DNA of 64,000 nt from Streptococcus sp. 116-D4 (GTDB lineage: Bacteria; Bacillota; Bacilli; Lactobacillales; Streptococcaceae): assembly GCF_009731465.1 (NCBI RefSeq), contig NZ_AP021887.1, forward strand, positions 924,001 to 988,000, read 5' to 3'. Below the pieces are notes generated by a model. The model saw only the letters and a program-made list of their open reading frames with translations, was not told the origin of the DNA and searched no databases. Position numbers and translations under genes: made by a program. Below, piece by piece: positions 1-9,602 of the stretch (position 1 is its first letter; each line of letters opens with the position of its first letter).

Positions 1-299
1 CACCAGAAATCCAAGCAAAATTGAAAACTGTGGGTGAGTTGATTGGACTGGCTTTTCAAGTTCGAGATGATGTGTTAGATGTGACCGCCAGTTTTGAGGA
101 AATCGGCAAGACGCCACAAAAGGACCTGCAGGCAGAAAAGTCAACCTATCCAGCCTTGTTGGGCTTGGAAGAGGCTATTGCCTTTTGTAACCAAACCCTG
201 GATCAAGCTAATGCCAAATTGGAAGAAATTGCCCAGCAGATTTCCTTTGAGATAGAATCGATTGTAAGTGTAGTAGAAAGTTTGAGAATCAATGGCTAA
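1..299 (+). CDS. ispA: Farnesyl/geranyl diphosphate synthase, C-terminal fragment
   Basis: Only the last ~99 codons lie in the window; the reading frame enters at base 3 and ends at the TAA at 297-299. The segment FQVRDDVLDVTASFEEIGK matches the second Asp-rich region (FQxxDDxLD) of trans-prenyltransferases, which binds the Mg-diphosphate of the allylic substrate. It is followed by the usual KST(Y)P(A)LLGLEEA helix. The family makes C15/C20 prenyl diphosphates for undecaprenyl and quinone-type lipids in the cytosol. It overlaps the next gene (tlyA) by 8 nt, and the ispA-tlyA-argR-recN order is typical of streptococci. The 5' end is cut only by the window edge. Confidence 0.9.
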   Translation, partial: PEIQAKLKTVGELIGLAFQVRDDVLDVTASFEEIGKTPQKDLQAEKSTYPALLGLEEAIAFCNQTLDQANAKLEEIAQQISFEIESIVSVVESLRING

Positions 300-1107
300 G
301 GAAAGAGTGGATGTACTAGCTTATAAACAGGGCTTGTTTGAAACGAGAGAGCAGGCCAAGCGCGGTGTGATGGCTGGCCTAGTTGTAGCAGTCCTGAATG
401 GAGAACGGTTTGACAAGCCAGGAGAGAAAATTCCAGATGACACCGAGTTAAAACTCAAGGGAGAGAAACTCAAGTATGTCAGCCGTGGTGGTTTGAAACT
501 GGAGAAGGCCTTGCAGGTCTTTGATTTGTCAGTTGATGGGGCGACCACAATTGATATCGGTGCTTCTACCGGTGGCTTTACCGATGTTATGCTACAGAAT
601 GGTGCTGAGTTAGTTTATGCAGTTGATGTCGGTACCAATCAGTTGGCTTGGAAATTACGCCAAGACCCACGAGTTGTCAGTATGGAGCAGTTCAATTTTC
701 GCTATGCTGAAAAGACTGATTTCGAAAATGAACCGAGCTTTGCCAGTATTGATGTGAGTTTTATTTCTCTCAGTCTGATTTTGCCGGCCTTGCACCGTGT
801 CTTGGCAAATCAAGGTCAGGTGGTAGCACTTGTCAAACCTCAGTTTGAAGCAGGACGTGAGCAAATCGGGAAAAATGGAATTATTCGCGATGGCAAGGTT
901 CATCAGAATGTCCTCGAATCTGTCACAACCATGGCAGTAGAGGAAGGCTTTTCAGTCCTTGACTTGGATTTTTCTCCCATCCAAGGTGGACATGGAAATA
1001 TTGAGTTTTTAGCGTATTTGAAAAAAGAAGAGTCAGCAAGCAATCAGGTTCTTGCTGAAATTGAAGAAGTAGTAGAGAGGGCGCATAGTCAATTTAAAAA
1101 TGAATAA
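292..1107 (+). CDS. tlyA: TlyA-family rRNA (cytidine-2'-O)-methyltransferase
   Basis: 271 aa. An N-terminal S4 RNA-binding domain (about residues 1-65, with RVDVLAYKQGLFETREQAKR) is followed by an FtsJ/RrmJ-like methyltransferase fold. The SAM motif DIGASTGGFTDVML lies near residue 88 and the catalytic KPQFE segment near residue 180. TlyA enzymes methylate cytidines in 16S/23S rRNA; the old name is hemolysin A. The ATG overlaps the end of ispA and the stop overlaps the argR-family start, so the genes are probably translated from one message. Length is normal for the family. Confidence 0.9.
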   Translation: MAKERVDVLAYKQGLFETREQAKRGVMAGLVVAVLNGERFDKPGEKIPDDTELKLKGEKLKYVSRGGLKLEKALQVFDLSVDGATTIDIGASTGGFTDVMLQNGAELVYAVDVGTNQLAWKLRQDPRVVSMEQFNFRYAEKTDFENEPSFASIDVSFISLSLILPALHRVLANQGQVVALVKPQFEAGREQIGKNGIIRDGKVHQNVLESVTTMAVEEGFSVLDLDFSPIQGGHGNIEFLAYLKKEESASNQVLAEIEEVVERAHSQFKNE

Positions 1108-1531
1108 AAAAGAGAGACTTGAAAAAATTAGACGATTTGTGACAGATTATCAAATCGGTACGCAAGAAGAAATCGTGGAACATTTGAAAGAGGCTGGCAT
1201 TACCGCCACTCAGGCAACGGTATCACGGGATATCAAAGAGCTAGGTATTGTCAAGATTCCTTTGAGAGATAACACCTATGTCTATGAGTTACCAAAATCA
1301 ATCGTGAAAAGTTTGCAACTGGCTGAAGACAATATTGAGTCAGCTGAATTGATGGAAGAGATGATCAATCTCCAAGTTATCCCAGGAAATACTGCTTTTG
1401 TAAAAGCTCAGTTAATAGAGGCATTTGCGGGCAAGATTTTTAGCTGTTTGGCTGATGATAGCTCGATTTTAGTCATTGCCAGAAGTGCAAGTCTAGCTGA
1501 GGAAATCTTTGAACAAGTAAAAAATTGGTAG
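1100..1531 (+). CDS. argR: ArgR-family arginine regulator
   Basis: 143 aa. The N-terminal winged helix (residues ~1-65) contains the recognition-helix signature TATQATVSRDIKELGI. The C-terminal hexamerisation and arginine-binding domain follows, with NTAFVKAQL and ADDSSILVIARS. ArgR proteins repress arginine biosynthesis and activate catabolism with arginine as co-effector. Streptococci usually carry several paralogs (argR, ahrC), and the one next to recN is often labelled ahrC or argR, so the exact symbol is uncertain. It overlaps tlyA by 8 nt and is 6 nt from recN. Confidence 0.88.
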   Translation: MNKKERLEKIRRFVTDYQIGTQEEIVEHLKEAGITATQATVSRDIKELGIVKIPLRDNTYVYELPKSIVKSLQLAEDNIESAELMEEMINLQVIPGNTAFVKAQLIEAFAGKIFSCLADDSSILVIARSASLAEEIFEQVKNW

Positions 1532-1537
1532 GTCTGT

Positions 1538-3205
1538 ATGTTACTTGAAATTTCGATAAAAAACTTTGCCATTATTGAGGCTATTTCCCTCAATTTTGAA
1601 AAGGGGATGACTGTTCTGACTGGTGAAACAGGTGCAGGGAAGTCGATTATTATTGATGCTATGAATATGATGTTGGGAGCTCGTGCTACGACAGATGTTA
1701 TTCGTCATGGTGCACCTAAGGCAGAGATTGAGGGACTTTTCTCAGTTGAGAATAGTCGCCTTTTGCAGGAAATTTTTGATGAGCAAGGTTTGGAACTGGG
1801 GGATGAAATTATCATCCGTCGGGAAATCTTGCAAAACGGTCGTAGTATCAGCCGTGTAAATGGTCAGATGGTTAATCTGTCTGTTTTGCGTGCTATTGGA
1901 CAACATCTAGTAGATATTCATGGTCAGCATGACCAAGAAGAGTTAATGCGTCCTCAACTTCATATCCAGATGTTGGATGAATTTGGCGATGCAGCTTTTT
2001 GGGACTTAAAAGAAACCTATCAAACGAGTTTTGATGCTTATCGAAAAATGCGTAAGCAGGTTCTGGAAGTCAAGAAAAACCAACAGGAGCACAAGGCTCG
2101 TATCGAAATGTTGGAATTTCAAATGGCAGAAATTGAGGCAACCAACTTGCAGGCTGGAGAAGACCTGGCTCTCAATCAAGAGCGTGATAAACTTCTCAAT
2201 CATAAAAATATTGCGGATACGCTGACCAATGCCTATAGTATGTTGGACAATGAAGATTTTTCAAGTCTGGCCAATGTTCGTTCAGCTATGAATGATATGG
2301 AAAGTGTCGAAGAGTACGACCCTGAATACCGTGAAATTTCAAGCTCTCTGTCTGAGACTTACTATGTCTTAGAAGACATTAGCAAACGTTTGGAAGATAT
2401 CATTGAGGACCTTGATTTTGATGGCAATCGTCTCATGCAGGTTGAGAATCGTTTGGACCTTCTTCATACTATTACCCGTAAGTATGGCGGGACGGTAGAC
2501 GATGTCTTGCTTTATTTTGCAAAGATTACGGAAGAGTACAATCTCTTGACAGGCAACAACCTTTCATCTGAGGACATGGAAACCGATCTTAAGAAATTGG
2601 AAGTCAATCTTGTTGATTTGGCAGGTCAGCTTGCCTCTGCCCGTCATGATTTGGCCCAGCAGCTCGAAGCTGAGATTAAACAAGAACTGCAAGACCTTTA
2701 TATGGAAAAAGCCCAGTTTCAGGTTCGTTTTAGCAAGGGCAAATTTAGCCGTGAGGGCAATGAAATGGTTGAGTTTTACATTTCAACCAACCCTGGTGAA
2801 GACTTTAAACCCTTGGTCAAGGTTGCGTCTGGTGGGGAATTATCTCGTCTCATGCTAGCCATTAAGTCTGCCTTTTCACGTAAAGAAGGCAAGACCAGCA
2901 TAGTCTTTGATGAGGTGGATACAGGAGTTTCAGGTCGTGTAGCTCAGGCTATTGCGCAGAAGATTCACAAGATTGGCCAACATGGTCAGGTTCTGGCTAT
3001 TTCTCATTTGCCACAAGTGATTGCGATTGCGGATTATCAATTCTTTATTGAGAAGATTAGCAATGACCATTCAACAGTTTCGACTGTTCGTCTCTTGACG
3101 GTTGAAGAGCGAGTGGAGGAAGTTGCCAAGATGTTGGCAGGTGATGATGTGACGGAAGCTGCCCTGACGCAAGCCAGAGAATTGTTGAGAAACAGGGAGA
3201 AATAA
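1538..3205 (+). CDS. recN: DNA repair ATPase RecN
   Basis: 555 aa SMC-like ATPase. Walker A GETGAGKS is at residues 29-36, a long coiled-coil middle spans roughly 150-370, and the C-terminal ABC signature (VASGGELSRLMLAIK) and Walker B (TSIVFDEVDTGVSG) close the head domain. RecN acts early at double-strand breaks and in transformation recombination. It lies directly behind the argR-family gene, the common Firmicute arrangement. Complete length with no disruption. Confidence 0.95.
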   Translation: MLLEISIKNFAIIEAISLNFEKGMTVLTGETGAGKSIIIDAMNMMLGARATTDVIRHGAPKAEIEGLFSVENSRLLQEIFDEQGLELGDEIIIRREILQNGRSISRVNGQMVNLSVLRAIGQHLVDIHGQHDQEELMRPQLHIQMLDEFGDAAFWDLKETYQTSFDAYRKMRKQVLEVKKNQQEHKARIEMLEFQMAEIEATNLQAGEDLALNQERDKLLNHKNIADTLTNAYSMLDNEDFSSLANVRSAMNDMESVEEYDPEYREISSSLSETYYVLEDISKRLEDIIEDLDFDGNRLMQVENRLDLLHTITRKYGGTVDDVLLYFAKITEEYNLLTGNNLSSEDMETDLKKLEVNLVDLAGQLASARHDLAQQLEAEIKQELQDLYMEKAQFQVRFSKGKFSREGNEMVEFYISTNPGEDFKPLVKVASGGELSRLMLAIKSAFSRKEGKTSIVFDEVDTGVSGRVAQAIAQKIHKIGQHGQVLAISHLPQVIAIADYQFFIEKISNDHSTVSTVRLLTVEERVEEVAKMLAGDDVTEAALTQARELLRNREK

Positions 3206-3206
3206 G

Positions 3207-3935
3207 ATGACAGACTATTATGTAATTGGAGATGTTCATGGAAAAGCTAGGATGCTGGAAGACCTTCTCAAAACATGGGATGGTCAGACCCAGTTACTCT
3301 TTCTAGGGGATTTGATTGACCGTGGTGAAGATAGTCGCCGTGTCCTAGAAATGGTCAAGGACTTGGTCGATAATCAAGGGGCAATCTGTTTGTCAGGAAA
3401 CCACGAGTATATGTTTTTGACTTGGCTCGATAACCCAGAAGAAAGCTATGACCACTATCGTCGCAATGGTGGAGATACAACCATTAATTCTATCCTAGGT
3501 CGTCCCTTGGATGCACCAGTTGATGGAGTGGAGGATGCCAAGCGTGTTGCTACTGAAGCAGCAGATTTGGTCGAATTTATTCGTCAAATGCCGTTTGTGG
3601 TAGAGACAGATAAGTATATCTTTGTGCACGCAGGTATTGATTTGACCTTAGACGACTGGCATGAAACCACAGATTACAAGAAAGTCTGGCTTAGAAAACC
3701 ATTCCACGAAGCTGAAAATCATACTGGAAAAATCATTGTCTTTGGTCACACACCGGTTTATGGCTTGTTAAAGCAAGAGCGTGGTACAGCTGAGCTTTGG
3801 ACTACAGAAGATGGCAAGATTGGAATGGATGGAGGAGCTGTCTATGGTGGTGTCCTTCACGGGATTGTCTTTACAGACCAAGGAATGACAGAACACCACT
3901 TTATCGAGAATGACGGCTTTGTTGCTGAAGATTAG
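3207..3935 (+). CDS. PPP-family metallophosphoesterase (Ser/Thr phosphatase-like)
   Basis: 242 aa. The PPP metal-binding motifs appear in order: GDVHG (residue ~8), GDLIDRGED (~33), GNHEY (~67), VHAGID and FGHTPVYG. This is the bacterial PPP/PrpA-like fold that dephosphorylates phosphoproteins or dinucleotide polyphosphates; the substrate here cannot be read from sequence. The start is preceded by GGAGAAATAAG and lies one base after the recN stop, so it is probably in the recN transcript. Confidence 0.82.
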   Translation: MTDYYVIGDVHGKARMLEDLLKTWDGQTQLLFLGDLIDRGEDSRRVLEMVKDLVDNQGAICLSGNHEYMFLTWLDNPEESYDHYRRNGGDTTINSILGRPLDAPVDGVEDAKRVATEAADLVEFIRQMPFVVETDKYIFVHAGIDLTLDDWHETTDYKKVWLRKPFHEAENHTGKIIVFGHTPVYGLLKQERGTAELWTTEDGKIGMDGGAVYGGVLHGIVFTDQGMTEHHFIENDGFVAED

Positions 3936-4013
3936 TACTCCTAGCAGGGTATGGTCTTGTCAAAATGTCAAAAACAATTTATAATAAATAGATACCCTGA
4001 AAGGAAGAGAATC

Positions 4014-5837
4014 ATGAACTTAGAAGAATTAAAAAAAAGACAGGAGAAGATCCGTAACTTCTCTATTATCGCCCATATTGACCACGGGAAATCGACCCTA
4101 GCAGACCGCATTTTGGAAAAGACAGAGACCGTTTCCAGTCGTGAAATGCAGGCCCAGCTTTTAGATAGCATGGATCTAGAACGAGAACGTGGGATTACCA
4201 TTAAGTTGAATGCCATCGAGCTCAATTACACTGCAAAAGATGGCGAAACTTATATTTTTCACTTGATTGATACGCCGGGGCACGTTGACTTTACCTATGA
4301 AGTTTCACGTTCGCTAGCTGCCTGTGAGGGAGCGATTTTGGTAGTTGATGCTGCTCAAGGAATTGAGGCTCAAACCCTGGCAAACGTCTACCTTGCCTTG
4401 GACAATGATTTGGAAATCATGCCAGTCATTAACAAGATTGACCTGCCAGCAGCAGACCCTGAGCGCGTGCGTACAGAAATCGAAGATGTTATTGGTTTGG
4501 ACGCCAGCGAAGCAGTCTTAGCATCTGCCAAGGCTGGAATCGGTATTGAAGAAATTCTCGAGCAAATCGTGGAAAAAGTGCCAGCGCCAACGGGTGATGT
4601 GACGGCACCACTTAAGGCTTTGATTTTCGACTCTGTTTACGATGCTTACCGTGGCGTTATCCTCCAAGTGCGTGTCATGGATGGGGTGGTTAAACCTGGC
4701 GATAAGATTCAGCTCATGAGCAATGGCAAGACTTTTGATGTTACGGAAGTCGGTATCTTTACACCCAAGGCAGTTGGTCGTGATTTCCTTGCGACTGGTG
4801 ATGTTGGTTATATTGCGGCTTCTATCAAGACGGTTCAGGACACTCGTGTCGGTGATACCGTTACCTTGGCAACCAATCCTGCGGCAGAGCCATTACATGG
4901 CTACAAGCAGATGAATCCTATGGTCTTTGCGGGTCTCTATCCAATCGAATCAAACAAGTACAATGACCTTCGTGAAGCCCTTGAAAAATTGCAACTGAAT
5001 GATGCTAGTCTTCAGTTTGAACCAGAAACATCTCAGGCACTTGGATTTGGTTTCCGTTGTGGATTCCTTGGACTTCTCCATATGGATGTTATCCAAGAAC
5101 GTTTGGAACGTGAGTTCAACATCGACCTCATCATGACAGCTCCATCCGTTATCTATAAGGTTAATTTGACCGACGGTGAGTCTATGGATGTGTCTAACCC
5201 ATCAGAGTTCCCAGACCCAACTAAGATTGCGACCATTGAAGAACCCTATGTTAAAGCACAAATCATGGTACCACAGGAATTTGTTGGAGCAGTGATGGAG
5301 CTAGCTCAGCGCAAACGTGGTGACTTTGTGACCATGGATTATATTGATGACAATCGTGTCAATGTTATCTATCAAATTCCTCTTGCTGAGATTGTCTTTG
5401 ACTTCTTTGATAAGCTCAAATCTTCAACACGCGGTTATGCAAGCTTTGACTACGAATTGTCAGAGTATCGTCCATCTAAGCTGGTGAAAATGGATATCCT
5501 TCTTAATGCTGATAAGGTGGATGCCCTCAGCTTTATCGTTCACAAAGACTTTGCCTATGAACGTGGTAAACTCATCGTTGATAAGCTTAAGAAAATCATC
5601 CCTCGCCAACAATTTGAGGTACCAATTCAGGCAGCAATTGGACACAAGATTGTGGCTCGTACTGATATCAAGGCTCTTCGTAAGAATGTGCTTGCTAAGT
5701 GTTATGGTGGTGACGTTTCTCGTAAGCGTAAACTCCTTGAAAAACAAAAAGCTGGTAAGAAACGGATGAAAGCCATCGGTTCTGTAGAAGTCCCACAAGA
5801 GGCCTTCCTCAGCGTCTTGAGTATGGATGAAGAATAA
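4014..5837 (+). CDS. lepA: Elongation factor 4 (back-translocase LepA)
   Basis: 607 aa from the ATG at 4014, which has GAAAGGAAGAG just upstream. An in-frame upstream start at 3951 would add 21 residues not found in the family and was rejected. The translational GTPase domain has AHIDHGKST (residues 20-28), [11 protein letters not shown] and NKIDLP. Domain II, the EF-G-like domains III and V and the LepA-specific C-terminal domain follow. LepA promotes back-translocation or ribosome maturation under stress. A terminator hairpin lies ~55 nt after the stop. Confidence 0.95.
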   Translation: MNLEELKKRQEKIRNFSIIAHIDHGKSTLADRILEKTETVSSREMQAQLLDSMDLERERGITIKLNAIELNYTAKDGETYIFHLIDTPGHVDFTYEVSRSLAACEGAILVVDAAQGIEAQTLANVYLALDNDLEIMPVINKIDLPAADPERVRTEIEDVIGLDASEAVLASAKAGIGIEEILEQIVEKVPAPTGDVTAPLKALIFDSVYDAYRGVILQVRVMDGVVKPGDKIQLMSNGKTFDVTEVGIFTPKAVGRDFLATGDVGYIAASIKTVQDTRVGDTVTLATNPAAEPLHGYKQMNPMVFAGLYPIESNKYNDLREALEKLQLNDASLQFEPETSQALGFGFRCGFLGLLHMDVIQERLEREFNIDLIMTAPSVIYKVNLTDGESMDVSNPSEFPDPTKIATIEEPYVKAQIMVPQEFVGAVMELAQRKRGDFVTMDYIDDNRVNVIYQIPLAEIVFDFFDKLKSSTRGYASFDYELSEYRPSKLVKMDILLNADKVDALSFIVHKDFAYERGKLIVDKLKKIIPRQQFEVPIQAAIGHKIVARTDIKALRKNVLAKCYGGDVSRKRKLLEKQKAGKKRMKAIGSVEVPQEAFLSVLSMDEE

Positions 5838-5891
5838 GTTATCAGAAATGCCTTTCCTTGTTCATTAGAAGTTTATATAAGAATCAATCGT

Positions 5892-5919
5892 AAAGCAGGC
5901 TTAGATGGTCTGCTTTTTT
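5892..5919 (+). terminator. Rho-independent terminator of lepA
   Basis: The stem AAAGCAG / CTGCTTT with an 11-nt loop is followed by TTT. It separates lepA from the gat promoter. Confidence 0.75.
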
Positions 5920-5947
5920 CGCATTTAGAATAGGATTAAATCAATTG

Positions 5948-5976
5948 AAGTGTTTGTTTACATGTTTGTTTTTATA
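5948..5976. promoter_or_regulatory. TGTTTGTTT repeats upstream of gat promoter (possible LacR sites)
   Basis: TGTTTGTTTACA and TGTTTGTTTTT occur 12 bases apart, ~70 bp ahead of the gat promoter. The same TGTTTGT core forms a perfect palindrome in front of lacA, so these may be operators for the DeoR-type LacR encoded at 20.8-21.6 kb. This is inferred from similarity within the window only. Confidence 0.4.
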
Positions 5977-6035
5977 CAACAAATCACAAAAACAACAAAA
6001 ATATAAAAAAAGAGACAAAAAAGAACAGAAAGTGA

Positions 6036-6064
6036 TTGACAACGGTTTCATATAGTGTTATACT
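6036..6064 (+). promoter_or_regulatory. gat promoter with overlapping cre-like site
   Basis: -35 TTGACA (6036-6041), 17-bp spacer, -10 TATACT (6059-6064). The segment TTGACAACGGTTTCA (6036-6050) fits the CcpA consensus WTGNAANCGNWNNCW with one mismatch and covers the -35, which predicts catabolite repression. The same design recurs at 35174-35202 in front of the lactococcin-972 cassette. Confidence 0.75.
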
Positions 6065-6100
6065 TATAGCATAAACTTAATGGAAAGAAGGGAAAACCTT

Positions 6101-6577
6101 ATGGGATTAGATCATTTCTTTGACAAAAACCTTGTGTTTTGCTTAGAAGCGGATAATCAAGAACATCTTTTTGATCAGGTTGCAACTTTATTGGAAGAAC
6201 GAGAAATCGTGACTCCAACCTATCGTGAAGCCTTGATCACTCGTGAAAAGTCATTTCCAACTGGCTTAGATATGGAATTTTTGGGTAAGGATTTGCCGAA
6301 TGTGGCTATTCCTCACACAGATATTGTTCATAATTTAGCCGAAAAAGTTGTGGTCGTTCGATTAGAAAAACCGGTGACTTTCCACAATATGATTGCGCCA
6401 GATAAGGAAGTAGAAGTATCCTTGCTCTTCTTTATCATTAATAACTCAAGTTCAAGTCAAACGAACATTCTTGCTCAGTTGATGGACTTCTTTACTGGAA
6501 ATGGTCATCTTGAAGACCTATCAAAAATTTCTGAACCAGAAGACCTCTATGCTTATATTGCTGAAGCAATTGCTTAA
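6101..6577 (+). CDS. gatA: PTS EIIA component, galactitol family (GatA-like)
   Basis: 158 aa from the ATG at 6101, which follows GAAAGAAGGGAAAACC; an in-frame start at 6080 lacks a better site. The PTS EIIA type-2 fold has the phosphorylated histidine in NVAIPHTD (residue ~73) and the usual LAEKVVVVRLEKPV and ALLFFII-type strands. It accepts phosphate from HPr (encoded at 25.7 kb) and passes it to GatB. It is the first gene of gatABC. In oral streptococci a GatABC-type permease beside lac genes has been linked to galactose uptake; substrate assignment here is by context. Confidence 0.85.
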   Translation: MGLDHFFDKNLVFCLEADNQEHLFDQVATLLEEREIVTPTYREALITREKSFPTGLDMEFLGKDLPNVAIPHTDIVHNLAEKVVVVRLEKPVTFHNMIAPDKEVEVSLLFFIINNSSSSQTNILAQLMDFFTGNGHLEDLSKISEPEDLYAYIAEAIA

Positions 6578-6615
6578 TCTTGTCTATTAAAAATATTAAA
6601 TCGGAGGAAATTCAT

Positions 6616-6921
6616 ATGATTAAAATTCTTGCTGCCTGCGGTGCAGGTGTTAACTCAAGCCACCAAATTAAAAGTGCTCTCGAAGAAGAACTTTCAAACC
6701 GCGGTTTTGATGTTCACTGTGATGCAGTCATGGTCAAAGACGTTAACGAAGATCTTATCAAAGGTTATGACATCTTCACACCGATTGCTGCGACAGATCT
6801 TGGTTTTGAACCAGGTATTCCAGTTATCGAAGCTGGGCCAATCTTATTCCGTATCCCAGCAATGAGTGCACCAGTATTTGATAATATTGAAGCAGCTATC
6901 AAAGAACACGGATTAAGCTAA
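6616..6921 (+). CDS. gatB: PTS EIIB component, galactitol family (GatB-like)
   Basis: 101 aa from the ATG at 6616 with TCGGAGGAAATTC just upstream; the in-frame start at 6580 has no ribosome binding site. The phosphorylated cysteine lies in KILAACGAGVNSSH (residue ~8), the P-loop-like motif of galactitol EIIB. It carries phosphate from GatA to sugar bound in GatC. Length fits the ~95-100 aa family. Confidence 0.87.
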   Translation: MIKILAACGAGVNSSHQIKSALEEELSNRGFDVHCDAVMVKDVNEDLIKGYDIFTPIAATDLGFEPGIPVIEAGPILFRIPAMSAPVFDNIEAAIKEHGLS

Positions 6922-6968
6922 TTTTAACTTGTTAACATTCATATAACATAAAAAAGGGAGGAATTGTT

Positions 6969-8444
6969 ATGGATGCAATCTTTGACCTAATCGGAAGGGT
7001 TTTCAAACCCGTCTTAGATATGGGTGGACCTATCATCATGCTGATCATTTTGACAGTATTGGCTTTACTTTTTGGAGTGAAATTCTCCAAAGCGCTTGAA
7101 GGTGGTATCAAACTTGCCATCGCTCTTACAGGTATCGGTGCTATCATCGGTATGCTAAATGGTGCTTTCTCAGCATCACTTGCAAAATTCGTTGAAAACA
7201 CTGGTATTCAATTGAGTATCACTGACGTTGGTTGGGCACCACTTGCAACAATCACTTGGGGATCTGCTTGGACACTTTACTTCTTGCTTATCATGTTGAT
7301 TGTCAACGTAGTGATGCTTGCTATGAAGAAAACTGATACACTCGACGTTGATATCTTTGATATCTGGCACTTGTCTATCACAGGTCTTTTGATTAAATGG
7401 TATGCTGACAACAATGGTGTGAGCCAAGGGGTTTCACTCTTTATCGCAACTGCAGCAGTTGTACTTGTAGGTATTCTTAAAATCATCAACTCTGATTTGA
7501 TGAAACCTACATTTGATGACCTTCTTAATGCACCAAGTTCATCACCAATGACATCAACTCACATGAACTACATGATGAACCCAGTTATCATGGTTTTGGA
7601 TAAGATTTTTGAAAAATTCTTCCCAGGTCTTGATAAATATGACTTTGACGCTGCTAAATTAAATAAGAAAATCGGTTTCTGGGGTTCTAAATTCTTTATC
7701 GGTTTCATCCTTGGTATCGTTATCGGTATTATGGGAACTCCACATCCAATTGCAGGAGTCGAAGATGCAGATAAATGGCGTCTTGTTATCAAAGGATGGT
7801 TGTCTCTTGGTTTGACTGCCGGTGTATCTTTGGAACTCTTCTCATTGATCGGTTCATGGTTCATCGCAGCCGTAGAACCACTTTCACAAGGTATTACAAA
7901 CGTTGCTACTAAACGTCTTCAAGGACGTAAATTCAATATCGGTCTTGACTGGCCATTCATCGCTGGACGTGCTGAAATCTGGGCTTGTGCCAATGTTCTT
8001 GCACCAATTATGTTGGTTGAAGCGGTGCTTCTTTCAAAAGTCGGAAATGGTATCTTGCCACTTGCAGGTATCATCGCTATGGGTGTTACTCCAGCTCTCT
8101 TGGTTGTAACTCGTGGTAAATTGCTCCGTATGATTATCTTCGGAACACTCTTGTTGCCACTCTTCCTTCTTTCAGGTACACTTATCGCACCATTTGCAAC
8201 AGAACTTGCTAAAGGTGTAGGTGCCTTCCCAGAAGGTGTAAGCCAAACTCAGCTCATTACTCACTCAACTCTTGAAGGACCAATCGAAAAACTTCTAGGT
8301 TGGACAATTGGTAACACTACAACTGGTGATATCAAAGCAATCCTTGGTGCTGTAGTCTTCCTTGTATTCTATGTAGGTATCTTTGCTTGGTACAGAAAAC
8401 AAATGATCAAACGTAACGAAGAGTACGCAGCAAAAGCAAAATAA
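6969..8444 (+). CDS. gatC: PTS EIIC permease, galactitol family (GatC-like)
   Basis: 491 aa integral membrane protein with about ten to twelve hydrophobic segments (for example PIIMLIILTVLALLFGVKF and LLPLFLLSGTLIAPFA). The conserved GVEDADKWR/KGWLSLGLTAGVS region resembles EIIC-GAT proteins. It opens with GGAGGAATTGTT before the ATG. With GatA and GatB it would import and phosphorylate galactose or a related hexose, giving the 6-phosphate used by LacAB. The BOX element and a terminator follow. Confidence 0.87.
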   Translation: MDAIFDLIGRVFKPVLDMGGPIIMLIILTVLALLFGVKFSKALEGGIKLAIALTGIGAIIGMLNGAFSASLAKFVENTGIQLSITDVGWAPLATITWGSAWTLYFLLIMLIVNVVMLAMKKTDTLDVDIFDIWHLSITGLLIKWYADNNGVSQGVSLFIATAAVVLVGILKIINSDLMKPTFDDLLNAPSSSPMTSTHMNYMMNPVIMVLDKIFEKFFPGLDKYDFDAAKLNKKIGFWGSKFFIGFILGIVIGIMGTPHPIAGVEDADKWRLVIKGWLSLGLTAGVSLELFSLIGSWFIAAVEPLSQGITNVATKRLQGRKFNIGLDWPFIAGRAEIWACANVLAPIMLVEAVLLSKVGNGILPLAGIIAMGVTPALLVVTRGKLLRMIIFGTLLLPLFLLSGTLIAPFATELAKGVGAFPEGVSQTQLITHSTLEGPIEKLLGWTIGNTTTGDIKAILGAVVFLVFYVGIFAWYRKQMIKRNEEYAAKAK

Positions 8445-8463
8445 TGCGCTCCTATAAAATGTA

Positions 8464-8568
8464 AGCTCAATGAAAATCAAAGAGCAAACTAGGAAGCTAG
8501 CTGCAGGCTGTACTAAAGTACGGCAAGGCGACGCTGACGAAGTTTGAATTGGATTTTCGCAGAGTGTA
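8464..8568 (-). repeat. BOX element (A-C type, ~105 bp)
   Basis: It begins near CTCAATGAAAATCAAAGAGC and ends near TTTTCGCAGAGTGTA. It contains TACGGCAAGGCGACGCTGACG, which matches the BOXA1R primer apart from the first base, so the element reads boxA to boxC on the - strand. The middle boxB unit is absent. It sits between gatC and its terminator. Confidence 0.85.
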
Positions 8569-8575
8569 AATTGTT

Positions 8576-8620
8576 GAAACTAGGTTGTCATACCATTAGG
8601 AGTGACAGCCTAGTTTTTTA
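8576..8620 (+). terminator. Terminator after gatC
   Basis: The stem AAACTAGGTTGTCA / TGACAGCCTAGTTT is followed by TTTTA. It separates gatABC from lacX. Confidence 0.75.
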
Positions 8621-8647
8621 TAAACTATCAAGAAATCGGAGAAAATA

Positions 8648-9544
8648 ATGGTAATTGAATTAAAATCAGAACAATTAAGTGTTCAATTTAACAGTTTTGG
8701 TGGGGCTCTTTCTTCTATAAAAGATGCTGAGGGACTTGAGTATTTGTGGCAAGGGGATGCTACTTATTGGAGTGGACAAGCTCCTGTTCTCTTTCCTATT
8801 TGTGGTTCATTGAGAGAAGATACAGCACTTTATATAGATGACAATGGACAAGAAAGTAAAGGAAAGATTCCTCGTCATGGTTTGGTTCGCAAGAAAGAGT
8901 TTGAATTAGTTGAACAGACAGATAAGACTGTAACTTTTGCAATTGAAGACGATGAGAATAGCTATCAGAACTACCCTTATCATTTCCGCCTAGAAATCAC
9001 TTATATTCTTACTGGCAAGACAGTACGGACTCAATACAAGATTTTCAATAAAGAAACTAGCAAGGTCATGCCTTACTTTATTGGTGGCCATCCAGGCTTT
9101 AATTGTCCTCTACTGGATGATGAAGTCTATGAAGATTACTACTTAGAGTTTGAGAAAGAAGAGACTTGCTCTGTTCCACGTCCTTTCCCAGAAACGGGTA
9201 TGTTGGATTTTCAAGATAGAAGTCCATGGCTAGAGGGGCAAAAAGAAATCGATCTTAGTTATGATTTTTTCAGCACAGATGCAGTCACCTTAGATGAATT
9301 GCAATCTAGAACAATTGCCCTTCGTTCTCGTAAACATGATAAGGGATTGAAAGTGCACTTTGCAGAGTTTCCAAATCTCATCATCTGGTCAACTTTGAAT
9401 AAAGGTCCTTTCATTGCTTTTGAACCATGGTCTGGCTTATCAACATCCCTTGAAGAAGGAGATCATCTAGAAGATAAGAAGAATGTTCGTCTCCTAGAAC
9501 CTGGTCGAGTGGATCAAATTGGTTTTGATATCGAAATTTTTTAG
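8648..9544 (+). CDS. lacX: Aldose 1-epimerase family protein, LacX type
   Basis: 298 aa beta-sandwich galactose-mutarotase-like protein. The N-terminus (VIELKSEQLSVQFNSFGGAL) and QAPVLFPICGSLR are typical of the LacX branch. GGHPGFNCPL holds the catalytic-site His, and FAEFPNLIIWSTL is near the C-terminus. Members interconvert anomers of hexoses or hexose phosphates; LacX itself has an unproven role in lac operons. Good SD (AATCGGAGAAAATA). It lies between the gatC terminator and the lacA promoter, and the context suggests it handles galactose-6-phosphate or galactose. Confidence 0.82.
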   Translation: MVIELKSEQLSVQFNSFGGALSSIKDAEGLEYLWQGDATYWSGQAPVLFPICGSLREDTALYIDDNGQESKGKIPRHGLVRKKEFELVEQTDKTVTFAIEDDENSYQNYPYHFRLEITYILTGKTVRTQYKIFNKETSKVMPYFIGGHPGFNCPLLDDEVYEDYYLEFEKEETCSVPRPFPETGMLDFQDRSPWLEGQKEIDLSYDFFSTDAVTLDELQSRTIALRSRKHDKGLKVHFAEFPNLIIWSTLNKGPFIAFEPWSGLSTSLEEGDHLEDKKNVRLLEPGRVDQIGFDIEIF

Positions 9545-9573
9545 TTAAAAAACACAAAAACAAACATTAACTG

Positions 9574-9602
9574 TTGACTTTTTCAATAAATAGGAGTATA
9601 TT
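9574..9602 (+). promoter_or_regulatory. lacA promoter
   Basis: -35 TTGACT (9574-9579), 17-bp spacer, -10 TATATT (9597-9602). It is followed immediately by the LacR-type palindrome. Confidence 0.7.

Noticed and set aside
5460..5798. 112-aa - strand ORF in lepA, and similar antisense frames elsewhere (for example in ptsI at 26064-27302)
   Set aside because: They mirror codon bias of the real gene on the opposite strand and lack SD sites and protein-like composition.
8464..8568. RUP element
   Set aside because: The size is similar, but the core matches the BOXA1R primer sequence, so BOX is the better name.
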